From positions 1-64,000 of the forward strand of contig NZ_JAQFJG010000010.1 of the NCBI RefSeq assembly GCF_030439915.1: a DNA stretch of 64,000 bases. Reading direction: 5' to 3'. Below, in pieces: positions 25,206-34,379 of the stretch. The stretch is from Streptococcus sp. SPS1 (GTDB lineage: Bacteria; Bacillota; Bacilli; Lactobacillales; Streptococcaceae). Every line of letters begins with the position of its first letter. Within the stretch, counting starts at the first letter, position 1. The translations under genes and the position numbers were made by a program. The notes below the pieces were generated by a model. That model ran no database searches, had not been told where the DNA came from, and worked only from the letters and a program-made list of their open reading frames with translations.

Positions 25206-27073
25206 GTGATTTTATCGTTGAAAAACTAAGTAAATCCGTCGGTGACAAGACCGTTTTTAAGGATATTTCCTTTATCATCCATGACCTAGACAGAATTGGT
25301 TTGATTGGTGTCAATGGAACAGGGAAGACCACCCTTTTAGATGTCCTTTCTGGTGTTTCTGGATTTGATGGGGATGTCAGTCCCTTTTCAGCTAAGAATG
25401 ATTACCAGATTGGTTACTTGACCCAAGATCCTGATTTTGATGATAGCAAGACGGTCTTGGATACGGTCCTATCCAGCGACCTCAAGGAAATCCAGCTCAT
25501 TCGTGAGTATGAACTCCTTATGCTAAACTACAGTGAGGACAAGCAGGCGCGTTTGGAACGGGTCATGGCTGAAATGGACTCTCTTCAAGCTTGGGAAATT
25601 GAGAGTCAGGTCAAGACCGTTCTCAGCAAGCTGGGGATTCAGGACTTATCCACTCCTGTTGGGGAATTGTCAGGTGGTCTGAGAAGACGGGTCCAGTTGG
25701 CGCAAGTTCTTCTTGGTAATCACGACCTCTTGCTGCTGGACGAGCCGACCAACCATCTGGACATTGCGACTATTGAGTGGCTGACCCTCTTTTTGAAAAA
25801 TTCCAAGAAGACTGTCCTTTTTATCACCCATGATCGCTATTTCCTAGATGCACTGTCAACGCGGATTTTCGAGTTGGATCGAGCTGGATTGACCGAGTAT
25901 CAAGGCAATTATCAGGACTATGTTCGCCTTAAGGCTGAACAAGATGAGCGCGATGCGGCTCTTCTTCACAAAAAAGAACAACTCTACAAACAAGAATTGG
26001 CCTGGATGCGCAGACAACCGCAGGCGCGTGCAACCAAGCAGCAGGCTCGTATCAATCGTTTCCACGACTTGAAGAAAGAAGTCTCAGGTGGCGTTGCTGA
26101 AACAGATTTGACCATGAACTTTGAAACCAGTCGGATTGGGAAGAAAGTCATCGAGTTTCAGGATGTTTCTTTTGCCTATGAAAACAAGCCCATTTTGCAA
26201 GATTTTAATCTCTTGGTGCAGGTCAAAGATCGTATCGGAATCGTTGGGGACAACGGTGTTGGAAAATCAACCTTACTCAACTTAATTGCAGGAAGTCTTG
26301 AGTCAACTAAAGGACAAGTTGTGATTGGGGAAACTGTTCGCATCGCCTATTTCTCTCAACAAATTGAGGGTTTGGATGAAAGCAAGCGTGTGATCAATTA
26401 CCTGCAGGAAGTGGCAGAAGAGGTCAAGACCAGTGGTGGTTCTACGACTTCCATCGCTGAGTTGCTGGAGCAGTTCCTTTTCCCACGTTCGACGCATGGG
26501 ACCTTGATTGAGAAATTATCTGGTGGAGAGAAAAAACGTCTTTATCTCCTCAAACTGCTCTTGGAGAAACCAAATGTTCTTCTTTTAGACGAGCCAACCA
26601 ATGACCTAGATATTGCAACTTTGACAGTCTTAGAGAATTTCTTGCAAGGTTTTGCAGGTCCCGTTTTAACAGTCAGTCACGACCGCTATTTCTTGGATAA
26701 GGTAGCGACCAAGATTCTCGCTTTTGAGGATGGCAAGATTCGTCCTTTCTTTGGTCATTACACCGACTATCTTGATGAAAAAGCTTTTGAAACAGATATG
26801 GCCAATCAAGTGCAAAAGGCCGAAAAGGAAAAAGTGGTCAAGGTTCGAGAAGACAAGAAACGCATGACCTACCAAGAAAAGCAGGAGTGGGCAAGTATTG
26901 AAGGTGATATTGAAACCTTGGAAAAACGTATCGCTGCTATTGAAGAGGAAATGCAGGCTAACGGCTCTGACTTTGGTAAGCTGGCTACTCTCCAAAAAGA
27001 ATTGGATGAGAAAAATGAAGCACTCCTTGAAAAATACGAACGCTATGAGTATCTCAGTGAATTTGATAGTTAA
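25202..27073 (+). CDS. ABC-F family ATPase (YfmR/Uup-like)
   Basis: A 623-residue soluble protein with two ABC cassettes and no membrane segment. First cassette: [33 protein letters not shown]. Interdomain linker (about 235-300, [23 protein letters not shown]). Second: [34 protein letters not shown]-terminal coiled coil (about 545-620, from [12 protein letters not shown]) is typical of the Uup/YfmR branch, which acts on ribosomes or nucleic acid rather than transport. The ORF ends just before a BOX-derived hairpin. Confidence 0.92.
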   Translation: MSDFIVEKLSKSVGDKTVFKDISFIIHDLDRIGLIGVNGTGKTTLLDVLSGVSGFDGDVSPFSAKNDYQIGYLTQDPDFDDSKTVLDTVLSSDLKEIQLIREYELLMLNYSEDKQARLERVMAEMDSLQAWEIESQVKTVLSKLGIQDLSTPVGELSGGLRRRVQLAQVLLGNHDLLLLDEPTNHLDIATIEWLTLFLKNSKKTVLFITHDRYFLDALSTRIFELDRAGLTEYQGNYQDYVRLKAEQDERDAALLHKKEQLYKQELAWMRRQPQARATKQQARINRFHDLKKEVSGGVAETDLTMNFETSRIGKKVIEFQDVSFAYENKPILQDFNLLVQVKDRIGIVGDNGVGKSTLLNLIAGSLESTKGQVVIGETVRIAYFSQQIEGLDESKRVINYLQEVAEEVKTSGGSTTSIAELLEQFLFPRSTHGTLIEKLSGGEKKRLYLLKLLLEKPNVLLLDEPTNDLDIATLTVLENFLQGFAGPVLTVSHDRYFLDKVATKILAFEDGKIRPFFGHYTDYLDEKAFETDMANQVQKAEKEKVVKVREDKKRMTYQEKQEWASIEGDIETLEKRIAAIEEEMQANGSDFGKLATLQKELDEKNEALLEKYERYEYLSEFDS

Positions 27074-27074
27074 G

Positions 27075-27176
27075 ACTATTCGAAAATCAAAGTGCAAACT
27101 ATGTCGGCTTCACATTGCCGACTCAAGTACAGCCTGTGACCGGCTTCCTAATTTGCACTTTGATTTTTATTGAGTA
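27075..27176. repeat. Degenerate BOX element forming a large hairpin
   Basis: The ends resemble BOX (attcgaaaatcaaag ... tttgatttttattgagta) but the interior is diverged. aaaatcaaagtgcaaa (27083-27098) and its perfect reverse complement (27152-27167) form a 16-bp stem that encloses a second hairpin (gtcggc...gccgac). It may serve as a terminator for the ABC-F gene. Confidence 0.65.
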
Positions 27177-27180
27177 TAAA

Positions 27181-27227
27181 AGAATAGAAAAATCCCGTCT
27201 CATGAAAGGATTTCTCTATTCTTTTTT
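27181..27227. terminator. Bidirectional terminator between ABC-F and mntE genes
   Basis: agaatagaaaaatcc (27181-27195) pairs with ggatttctctattct (27208-27222) with one mismatch, followed by tttttt on the plus strand and preceded by an A-rich stretch. It sits at the 3' ends of two converging genes. Confidence 0.85.
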
Positions 27228-28400
27228 GGTTTCTTGATGAAAGATATTTTGCCAGGTTTCGTGGCGACGCCAGATACTGGTATGGATGATACCATCTAAC
27301 TCATAGCAGATGAGTTTGGTTTTTTGACTGATGGAAGTAATTTGAATGTCCTTGATAGCAGAATTTAACTCTTTTTTGGTCTTATAAGCCTCTTTATCCA
27401 TCTGCTCTCCATCTTGGCGAATATAGACAAAATCATCAGCCAAGAGTTCTTCTAGTTGGTTTCCTTGGTCAATCAATTGTTCACGCATAAGCAATTTTTT
27501 ATAGACATTGTCTAAAATTTCATCCTCAGGGATAGGTGCTGGCTCGATATGGACATCGGTATCAAAGATTCCAAAATGTTCCTCCAGCATAGATTCGACC
27601 TGATCCGCAATCTCGTGACTCTCATAAACAGATAAGTCAGGATTCATTTCTAGCGTAATATCAAGGTAAATGTTGCTACCGTAGGTGCGGCCTCTTTGGG
27701 ACTTAACCTTGCTGATCTTGGGAATTTCCATGATGGCATTTTGATAATCCTCAAGCAGGCGGTCGTCGAAGCCATCTGAAAGGCTAAAGGAAGACTCGAT
27801 GAAGATATCATAGGCAGTTTTCAAGATAAAGAAAGTGATGATGATAGCGACCAGTTTATCCACAATCGGATAATTGAAACTACTAGCTAGGATGGCAATG
27901 GTAGTACCAAGTGAGGTAACAGCATCAGAAAGATTGTCCTTTGCGGCAGCCTTTAGTGCCTTGGAATTGGATTTCTTACTGAGGCGAGTATTGTAGAGAT
28001 AGACCACAAACATAATCGCTGCAGAAATGATTCCCAGAGTTGCACCAAGAGGATCAATGACCGTTTCTTCACGACTGATAATCTTTTGAATGGTGTCCCT
28101 CAGCACATCAAAACCAACATAGAACATGATAATAGAAGTGATCAAGCTAGCCAAATCTTCAATCTTCCAATGACCAAAACGGTGGTCCCGGTCTGCAGGC
28201 TGGCGCGCCATCCGAATCCCTATCAAGAGGGCCACATTTCCAATGATGTCCGACACGTTGTTGAAACCATCGGCCACCAAACTGGATGAATGAAGAAGAT
28301 GGCCAGTAGCCAATTTCGCTGCAGACAAGATCAAATAGGTCGAAATACTGATAATGGCCCCACGTTCAGCTAACTTGAGATTTGAGATAGATTGCTTCAT
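27216..28400 (-). CDS. mntE: Manganese efflux protein MntE (cation diffusion facilitator)
   Basis: A 394-residue CDF transporter. Six transmembrane helices lie within about residues 12-210, with metal-site motifs in helix II (LVADGFNNVSDIIGN) and helix V (DNLSDAVTSLGT), and a C-terminal cytoplasmic domain. The tail (about 290-394) extends beyond the usual CDF domain. The Asn/Asp pattern in place of zinc-type His/Asp supports Mn2+ export, as shown for pneumococcal MntE. ATG 28400 has SD ggaaagga on the minus strand. The 3' end overlaps the terminator. Mn handling links it to riboswitch-controlled mgtA, 3 kb away. Confidence 0.92.
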   Translation of the reverse strand: MKQSISNLKLAERGAIISISTYLILSAAKLATGHLLHSSSLVADGFNNVSDIIGNVALLIGIRMARQPADRDHRFGHWKIEDLASLITSIIMFYVGFDVLRDTIQKIISREETVIDPLGATLGIISAAIMFVVYLYNTRLSKKSNSKALKAAAKDNLSDAVTSLGTTIAILASSFNYPIVDKLVAIIITFFILKTAYDIFIESSFSLSDGFDDRLLEDYQNAIMEIPKISKVKSQRGRTYGSNIYLDITLEMNPDLSVYESHEIADQVESMLEEHFGIFDTDVHIEPAPIPEDEILDNVYKKLLMREQLIDQGNQLEELLADDFVYIRQDGEQMDKEAYKTKKELNSAIKDIQITSISQKTKLICYELDGIIHTSIWRRHETWQNIFHQETKKE

Positions 28401-28453
28401 TCAACTTCCTTTCCAGTCACATAGCATTCTACCATTATACTGGTTTTCAAGGG

Positions 28454-28482
28454 AAAATTCAAATAGGACAGATAAAAGTAAG
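28454..28482 (-). promoter_or_regulatory. mntE promoter
   Basis: On the minus strand TTGAAT (28482-28477), a 17-bp spacer, and TATAAT (28459-28454), 53 bases before the ATG. Confidence 0.7.
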
Positions 28483-28591
28483 AAAATATAAAGCAGAAAA
28501 TGCTTTTTTTTTTTAGGAAACATGATAAAATGATATCTGGAAGTTTATGCTTTTTTATACAAAAATATTAGCAGATACCAAAGGAGATTAT

Positions 28592-29677
28592 ATGAAAACA
28601 TTGATTGTTATTCCTGCCCTAAATCCTCCACTTGATTTGATTCAATACATAGAAAAATTAAGGCAATCTGGGTTAGAAGATATTCTAATTGTAGATGATG
28701 GAAGTAGGTCAGAATGTGGTTATATTTTTGAACAACTAAGAGATAAACAAGGATGTCAGATATTAACCCATGCAAAAAATTTAGGAAAGGGTCGTGCCTT
28801 AAAAAATGCCTTTAACTATTTTCTGACAATGCCAAATGTAGAAGAATATAACGGGATTGTCACTGCTGATTCGGATGGACAACATAGGGTTGAAGATGTC
28901 TTATCTATGGTAGAGACAATTTCTAATTATCCTGACTCACTCATTTTAGGTTGTCGTGATTTTGATTCTGAAAATGTTCCACCAAAAAGTAAATTTGGTA
29001 ATAAGCTTACAAAATTAGTATTTAAATTGCTTTATGGTAGAAAAATTACAGATACTCAGACTGGACTTCGAGGCTTTCCAAAGGCAATTTTACATGAAAT
29101 GTTGGAGATTTCAGGTGAACGATTTGAGTATGAAACTAAAATGTTAATCCATACATTTGATAATTCAATTCCCATCAAAGAAATAAGGATTGAAACTATT
29201 TACTTTGATGGGAATGCTGAAACTCATTTCAATCCTATTAAAGATTCATTGAGAATTTATAAAGTAATCTTTGCATCATTCTTTAAATATTTGTTATCTT
29301 CTCTTTCTTCCTTTTTAGTTGATATTGGATTGTTTCAGTTGTTCCTTTGGCTTTCCCTATCTGTAGGAATTCATAGGGGGGCACTGTTGATTCTATTATC
29401 AACTATTTTGGCAAGAATAATTTCATCTTATTTTAATTTTACAATAAATAAGAATTTTGTCTTTGATGGTGAAAAAAGGATTTATAAAACGATTGTGAAA
29501 TACTATAGCTTGGCTGCTTTCCAAATGTTGTTGTCTGCAGCAATGGTGACAGTTGTTTGGAATATGTTTTCTGGTTCTGAAACAGCTATTAAAATAGTAG
29601 TCGATACAATCTTATTTCTCGCCAGTTATCAAGTTCAAAGAAGGTGGGTGTTTAGAGAGAAGGAGTTACCATGCTAA
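28592..29677 (+). CDS. GT2 polyprenyl-phosphate sugar synthase fused to GtrA flippase domain
   Basis: A 361-residue fusion. Residues 1 to about 225 are a DPM1/GtrB-like GT2 domain (IPALNPP, LIVDDGSRSE, TADSDGQH with the DxD acid pair, TDTQTGLRGFP). Residues about 230-355 form four hydrophobic helices of the GtrA type (FFKYLLSSLSSFLVDIGLF ... YQVQRRWVF). This predicts synthesis of an undecaprenyl-phosphate sugar and its transfer across the membrane. ATG 28592 has SD aaaggaga; the frame could extend to ATG 28547, but the family starts at MKTLIVIPAL. AT-rich, unlike its neighbours, and overlaps the next gene by 7 bases: an acquired two-gene cassette. Confidence 0.85.
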   Translation: MKTLIVIPALNPPLDLIQYIEKLRQSGLEDILIVDDGSRSECGYIFEQLRDKQGCQILTHAKNLGKGRALKNAFNYFLTMPNVEEYNGIVTADSDGQHRVEDVLSMVETISNYPDSLILGCRDFDSENVPPKSKFGNKLTKLVFKLLYGRKITDTQTGLRGFPKAILHEMLEISGERFEYETKMLIHTFDNSIPIKEIRIETIYFDGNAETHFNPIKDSLRIYKVIFASFFKYLLSSLSSFLVDIGLFQLFLWLSLSVGIHRGALLILLSTILARIISSYFNFTINKNFVFDGEKRIYKTIVKYYSLAAFQMLLSAAMVTVVWNMFSGSETAIKIVVDTILFLASYQVQRRWVFREKELPC

Positions 29678-31290
29678 TTGTTTTTAGAATGCTCTTATTA
29701 TTTTTATCAATTTTTGGATATTTCAGTTTTTTTAGATTAAAGACGAAAATAGAAGTTTCTTTTATTCCAGTTGTAGTTTTTTCAGGTATTGGGACAATCA
29801 TCTTTCTTTCAGGTCTTTTGAATATATTGAAGCTGACCTCGATTGTTCTTTTTTGTATAGGAATCTTTCTGAATAAATATTCTCTTTATTTGATAACTGA
29901 TAAAAAATATATTCAGCAAATCTTTTGTTTTTTTCTTGCTATGGTATTCTTATTTATCCTTTTAAAAGATAATTTATGGATTCATTATGATAATTTTTCA
30001 CATTGGGGGATAGTAGCTAAAGAAATTGTAACATATAATCAATTTCCTAATTTTCAATCTGACCTAATACAATTTCAAAGTTATGCGACAGGTAGTGCCA
30101 GCTTTATTTACTATATGTCAAAAATTACAGGTCTTCATTCTGAAGGATTTATGAGTGTTGCCCAATCTTGGCTAGTACTTAGTGCATGCTTTACATTTTT
30201 TGTATGGATTTCTAGAAATTCGAAAAAGTATAGTATCCCAGTCATAATGTTTATCATACTACTCTTTATAGTAAATATTCAGCCCTATGATTTACTTGTA
30301 GATACATTGTTGACATCATTAGCATTGGCTACTATCAACATAATTGTCTTTTATCAAAAGAGTTTACAAAAAATAACTTATCAGCTTAGTTTAATTTTTT
30401 TATTTTTGATATCTGTAAAAACAAGTGGTATATTTTTTGTGATTTCTGCACTATTTCTCATGATTTTCTATTCTTTTAGGATGAGAAAAGAATTACGGTT
30501 TCATATTTGGTTACAAACATTCTATGTAGTTGTTGGGATTGTCTTTGTAAACATTTTATGGAAAGCACATGTTTCTTATGTTTTTATTGCAGGAAATAAG
30601 TCAAAACATTCATTTAGTTTAGTGAGTTATAAGGAGAATTTGTTAGATAAAGGAAAAAGCAAAATAATTGAGATAATGTTTCAATATGCTCAACGAATTT
30701 TTTCATTTGATAATATTATTTTAATTTTGCTTGTGTTAATAGGGGGAGTTTTAATCTATTGTATTTTAGCTAAAAAGAAAATATTGGGAATAGAGTTAGT
30801 CGTTTTTCCTAGCTTAACTTATATTATTTATCATCTTAATTTGTTAGCTATGTACATTGTATCAATGCCCTATGATGAAGCAAAAAATTTAGATAGTTTC
30901 AGTAGATATAATATGACAATTGTATTATTTGTTTTGGGGATTATGGTCATTTATTCTTTAAAATACTCAGTACAGCTTTCTAAATATTTTCTCTATATGC
31001 TTTCTATTGTATTGATAGCTGTTGCTTTCATTAATAAAGAGGCATTTAATCAATTTATTACAAGTAAATTTACAGCAGATCGTTATAGAATAGAGGAAAG
31101 ATTAAAAAGTGTATCCTATAAGAAAGGCATTCCTACAGTAGTTCAAATAAAAAGAAAATCACTATCTAAAGGATATTTATGGTTTCTGTTGCGTTATGAC
31201 TTGCATACAACAGATGTTACTGTAGACTATCTTGATGAAGAAATTTCGAATAATAGAGAAAGTGTTCAAGTATTAACTATTGATTATTGA
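29671..31290 (+). CDS. Polytopic membrane protein, GT-C glycosyltransferase-like
   Basis: A 539-residue, very hydrophobic protein with about 11-12 predicted membrane helices. After the first helices comes an outward loop, WIHYDNFSHWGIVAKEIVTY (about 104-123), reminiscent of the acidic first-loop motif of GT-C transferases that use lipid-phosphate sugars. The C-terminal ~80 residues are soluble. With the upstream GT2-GtrA fusion it would be the third part of a three-component glycosylation system (sugar-lipid synthase, flippase, transferase). A polymerase-like role is the alternative. Very AT-rich with rare-type codons, consistent with transfer. It overlaps the GT2 gene and is followed by the mgtA promoter. 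Confidence 0.7.
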   Translation: MLIVFRMLLLFLSIFGYFSFFRLKTKIEVSFIPVVVFSGIGTIIFLSGLLNILKLTSIVLFCIGIFLNKYSLYLITDKKYIQQIFCFFLAMVFLFILLKDNLWIHYDNFSHWGIVAKEIVTYNQFPNFQSDLIQFQSYATGSASFIYYMSKITGLHSEGFMSVAQSWLVLSACFTFFVWISRNSKKYSIPVIMFIILLFIVNIQPYDLLVDTLLTSLALATINIIVFYQKSLQKITYQLSLIFLFLISVKTSGIFFVISALFLMIFYSFRMRKELRFHIWLQTFYVVVGIVFVNILWKAHVSYVFIAGNKSKHSFSLVSYKENLLDKGKSKIIEIMFQYAQRIFSFDNIILILLVLIGGVLIYCILAKKKILGIELVVFPSLTYIIYHLNLLAMYIVSMPYDEAKNLDSFSRYNMTIVLFVLGIMVIYSLKYSVQLSKYFLYMLSIVLIAVAFINKEAFNQFITSKFTADRYRIEERLKSVSYKKGIPTVVQIKRKSLSKGYLWFLLRYDLHTTDVTVDYLDEEISNNRESVQVLTIDY

Positions 31291-31344
31291 TGAAATAGCA
31301 ATGGTTAGTCATGATAGTTTCACTGTCTAAGATGATTCAATTCC

Positions 31345-31372
31345 TTGAAAATTTTTCAAAATTTGGTATAAT
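31345..31372 (+). promoter_or_regulatory. mgtA promoter
   Basis: TTGAAA (31345-31350), a 16-bp spacer and TATAAT (31367-31372) with an upstream TGG. The RNA would start about 31380, at the 5' edge of the riboswitch. Confidence 0.75.
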
Positions 31373-31380
31373 AGTACTAC

Positions 31381-31507
31381 TCAAGGGAGTAGCTGGCAGA
31401 AACCTGTGATAGTGTCGTCATTCCGAATTTTATACTGAAAAGTATGCTTTCCGGCACTATCTTAAACAGCGAGACTTGTTATGATTAACAGGTCTCTTTT
31501 TGTTTGT
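31381..31507 (+). promoter_or_regulatory. yybP-ykoY manganese riboswitch with terminator
   Basis: The leader carries the family landmarks gggagtagct (31385-31394) and cagcgagac (31467-31475), separated by a long variable arm (gtgatagtg.../...cactatc). The 3' conserved gagac is itself part of a terminator stem: gagacttgtta (31471-31481) with taacaggtctc (31486-31496), followed by ttttt. Metal binding should hold the aptamer and prevent the terminator. The homologous RNA upstream of the streptococcal P-type ATPase responds to Mn2+. This explains how mgtA is induced by excess Mn. Confidence 0.85.
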
Positions 31508-31569
31508 CGTGAAAATATACGATGAGGAAAAGAGAGTCTGTTTTGCACACAATGTCAAGGAGGAGACAC

Positions 31570-34266
31570 ATGTCAAAAGAACAAAAACGCCAAGCGTTTT
31601 ACACTCAGAGTCCTGAAGAGGTCTTGAAGGCTGTGGATGCGACCGAGCAAGGTTTGTCATCAAGTGAGGCAGAAAAGCGCCTTGCTGAATTTGGCCACAA
31701 TGAACTCGAAGAAGGCGAGAAACGATCAATCCTAGTCAAATTCATCGAGCAATTTAAGGATTTGATGATTATCATCCTAGTTGCGGCAGCTATTTTGTCA
31801 GTCGTGACTTCTGGTGGGGAAGATATCGCAGATGCCATTATCATCTTAGCCGTGGTAATCATCAACGCTGCCTTTGGTGTTTACCAAGAAGGGAAAGCAG
31901 AGGAAGCTATCGAAGCCCTCAAATCCATGTCTAGTCCAGCTGCCCGTGTTCTTCGTGATGGGCACATGGCGGAGATTGACTCTAAAGAATTGGTACCAGG
32001 TGATATTGTTGCCCTCGAAGCAGGTGATGTAGTACCAGCGGATCTTCGTTTATTAGAAGCTAACTCGCTTAAAATCGAAGAAGCTGCTCTGACAGGTGAG
32101 TCTGTGCCAGTCGAAAAAGATTTGACAGTTGAGCTTGCTGCAGATGCTGGTATTGGTGACCGTGTCAATATGGCCTTCCAAAACTCAAATGTGACTTATG
32201 GTCGTGGTCTTGGTGTTGTTGTCAATACAGGGATGTACACGGAAGTTGGTCATATTGCTGGCATGCTCCAAGATGCGGATGAGACGGATACACCACTCAA
32301 ACAAAACTTGAACAACCTTTCTAAGGTTTTGACCTATGCAATCTTGGTCATTGCCCTTGTTACTTTTGTAGTTGGTGTCTTTATCCAAGGGAAAAATCCA
32401 CTTGGTGAGTTGTTGACTTCTGTTGCCCTTGCCGTTGCAGCCATTCCAGAAGGACTTCCTGCTATCGTTACCATCGTTCTTTCCCTTGGTACTCAAGTTT
32501 TGGCCAAACGCCATTCCATCGTTCGTAAGTTGCCAGCAGTAGAAACACTTGGTTCAACAGAAATCATCGCTTCTGATAAGACTGGTACGCTGACCATGAA
32601 CAAGATGACAGTCGAAAAAGTCTTTTACGATGCGGTCTTACATGACTCAGCTGATGACATTGAACTAGGTCTTGAAATGCCACTTCTTCGTTCAGTTGTT
32701 TTGGCCAATGATACGAAAATCGATGTGGAAGGAAACTTGATTGGTGACCCAACCGAAACAGCCTTTATCCAGTATGCCTTGGACAAGGGCTGCGATGTTA
32801 AAGGATTTTTAGAGAAATATCCTCGTGTGGCCGAGTTGCCATTTGACTCTGATCGTAAGCTCATGTCAACGGTTCACCCATTGCCAGATGGTCGTTTCCT
32901 TGTAGCAGTCAAAGGTGCGCCAGACCAACTTTTGAAACGTTGTGTTCTTCGTGACAAAGCTGGGGATATTGCTCCGATTGATGAGAAGGTTACAAACCTC
33001 ATCCATACAAACAACTCTGAAATGGCCTACCAAGCCTTGCGTGTCCTTGCAGGTGCTTATAAGATTATCGATAGTATTCCAGAAAACCTTACTTCTGAAG
33101 AGCTTGAAAATGATTTAATCTTTACTGGTTTGATTGGGATGATTGACCCTGAACGTCCTGAGGCAGCTGAGGCTGTTCGTGTAGCCAAGGAAGCTGGAAT
33201 CCGTCCAATCATGATTACGGGAGACCATCAAGATACTGCAGAAGCTATTGCCAAACGTTTGGGAATCATTGATGCAAATGATACAGAAGGCCACGTTTTA
33301 ACTGGTGCTGAGCTCAATGAACTGTCAGATGAAGACTTTGAAAAAGTAGTTGGTCAATACTCTGTTTATGCCCGCGTGTCTCCAGAGCACAAGGTTCGTA
33401 TCGTCAAGGCTTGGCAAAAACAAGGCAAAGTCGTTGCCATGACAGGTGATGGTGTCAATGATGCGCCAGCTCTGAAAACAGCCGATATCGGTATCGGTAT
33501 GGGAATCACTGGTACAGAGGTTTCTAAGGGTGCATCTGACATGATTCTTGCAGATGATAACTTTGCGACTATTATCGTTGCAGTTGAAGAAGGACGTAAG
33601 GTCTTCTCAAACATTCAAAAGACTATTCAGTACTTACTTTCTGCCAATACTGCTGAAGTATTAACCATCTTCCTATCAACCTTGTTTGGTTGGGACGTCT
33701 TGCTGCCAGTTCATCTCTTGTGGATCAACTTGGTAACGGATACCTTCCCAGCTATCGCTCTAGGTGTTGAACCTGCTGAGCCTGGTGTCATGAATCATAA
33801 ACCACGTGGACGCAAGGCAAACTTCTTCTCAGGTGGTGTTTTGAGTTCTATCATCTACCAAGGTGTACTCCAAGCAGCTATTGTTATGAGTGTTTATGGC
33901 CTTGCAATTGCTTATCCAGTACATGTGGGTGACAATCATGCCATTCATGCTGATGCCCTTACTATGGCCTTTGCAACCCTTGGTTTGATTCAGCTCTTCC
34001 ATGCCTACAATGTCAAGTCTGTCTACCAATCCATCTTGACAGTTGGCCCATTCAAGTCTAAGACCTTCAACTGGTCCATCTTGGTATCCTTCATCCTTCT
34101 CATGGCAACAATCGTCGTAGAACCACTTGAAGGAATCTTCCACGTAACCAAACTAGACTTGTCACAATGGGGAATCGTTATGGGCGGAAGCTTCTCAATG
34201 ATTATCATCGTCGAAATTGTTAAGTTTGTTCAACGTAAACTCGGTTTTGACAAGAATGCGATTTAA
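31570..34266 (+). CDS. mgtA: P-type Ca2+/Mn2+ ATPase MgtA (CaxP)
   Basis: An 898-residue P2-type ATPase, the length of SERCA/PMR1-like bacterial pumps. Visible: N-terminal actuator TGES (LTGESVPVEKD), M4 ion-binding PEGLPA, phosphorylation site SDKTGTLT, nucleotide-domain KGAPD, hinge TGDGVNDAPALKTADIG, and late helices with ANTAEVLTIFL and NLVTDTFPA. It exports Ca2+/Mn2+ from the cytoplasm. ATG 31570 has SD aaggagga; the frame extends to ATG 31522, which lacks an SD and lies next to the riboswitch terminator. Controlled by the yybP-ykoY riboswitch. With MntE it forms a Mn-tolerance neighbourhood. Confidence 0.95.
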   Translation: MSKEQKRQAFYTQSPEEVLKAVDATEQGLSSSEAEKRLAEFGHNELEEGEKRSILVKFIEQFKDLMIIILVAAAILSVVTSGGEDIADAIIILAVVIINAAFGVYQEGKAEEAIEALKSMSSPAARVLRDGHMAEIDSKELVPGDIVALEAGDVVPADLRLLEANSLKIEEAALTGESVPVEKDLTVELAADAGIGDRVNMAFQNSNVTYGRGLGVVVNTGMYTEVGHIAGMLQDADETDTPLKQNLNNLSKVLTYAILVIALVTFVVGVFIQGKNPLGELLTSVALAVAAIPEGLPAIVTIVLSLGTQVLAKRHSIVRKLPAVETLGSTEIIASDKTGTLTMNKMTVEKVFYDAVLHDSADDIELGLEMPLLRSVVLANDTKIDVEGNLIGDPTETAFIQYALDKGCDVKGFLEKYPRVAELPFDSDRKLMSTVHPLPDGRFLVAVKGAPDQLLKRCVLRDKAGDIAPIDEKVTNLIHTNNSEMAYQALRVLAGAYKIIDSIPENLTSEELENDLIFTGLIGMIDPERPEAAEAVRVAKEAGIRPIMITGDHQDTAEAIAKRLGIIDANDTEGHVLTGAELNELSDEDFEKVVGQYSVYARVSPEHKVRIVKAWQKQGKVVAMTGDGVNDAPALKTADIGIGMGITGTEVSKGASDMILADDNFATIIVAVEEGRKVFSNIQKTIQYLLSANTAEVLTIFLSTLFGWDVLLPVHLLWINLVTDTFPAIALGVEPAEPGVMNHKPRGRKANFFSGGVLSSIIYQGVLQAAIVMSVYGLAIAYPVHVGDNHAIHADALTMAFATLGLIQLFHAYNVKSVYQSILTVGPFKSKTFNWSILVSFILLMATIVVEPLEGIFHVTKLDLSQWGIVMGGSFSMIIIVEIVKFVQRKLGFDKNAI

Positions 34267-34293
34267 AAAAAGTCATCTTCGGATGGCTTTTTG
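34267..34293 (+). terminator. mgtA terminator
   Basis: aaaaagtcatc and gatggcttttt pair across ttcg, directly after the mgtA stop. Confidence 0.8.
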
Positions 34294-34313
34294 CTACAGT
34301 TGAGGGAAAGGGC

Positions 34314-34341
34314 TTGCAGTTATCGGCTTTTGTGCTATAAT
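34314..34341 (+). promoter_or_regulatory. Promoter of deformylase-like gene
   Basis: TTGCAG (34314-34319), a 16-bp spacer and TATAAT (34336-34341). A second TATAAT lies at 34345-34350. Confidence 0.65.
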
Positions 34342-34379
34342 TGCTATAATATAGTAAAAAGTAAGAGGAGTGTGAGGAA

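Noticed and set aside
29671-31290. Wzy-type polysaccharide polymerase as the name for the 539-aa membrane protein
   Set aside because: Hydrophobicity alone cannot show this; the GT2-GtrA partner fits a GT-C transferase better. Kept as an alternative only.
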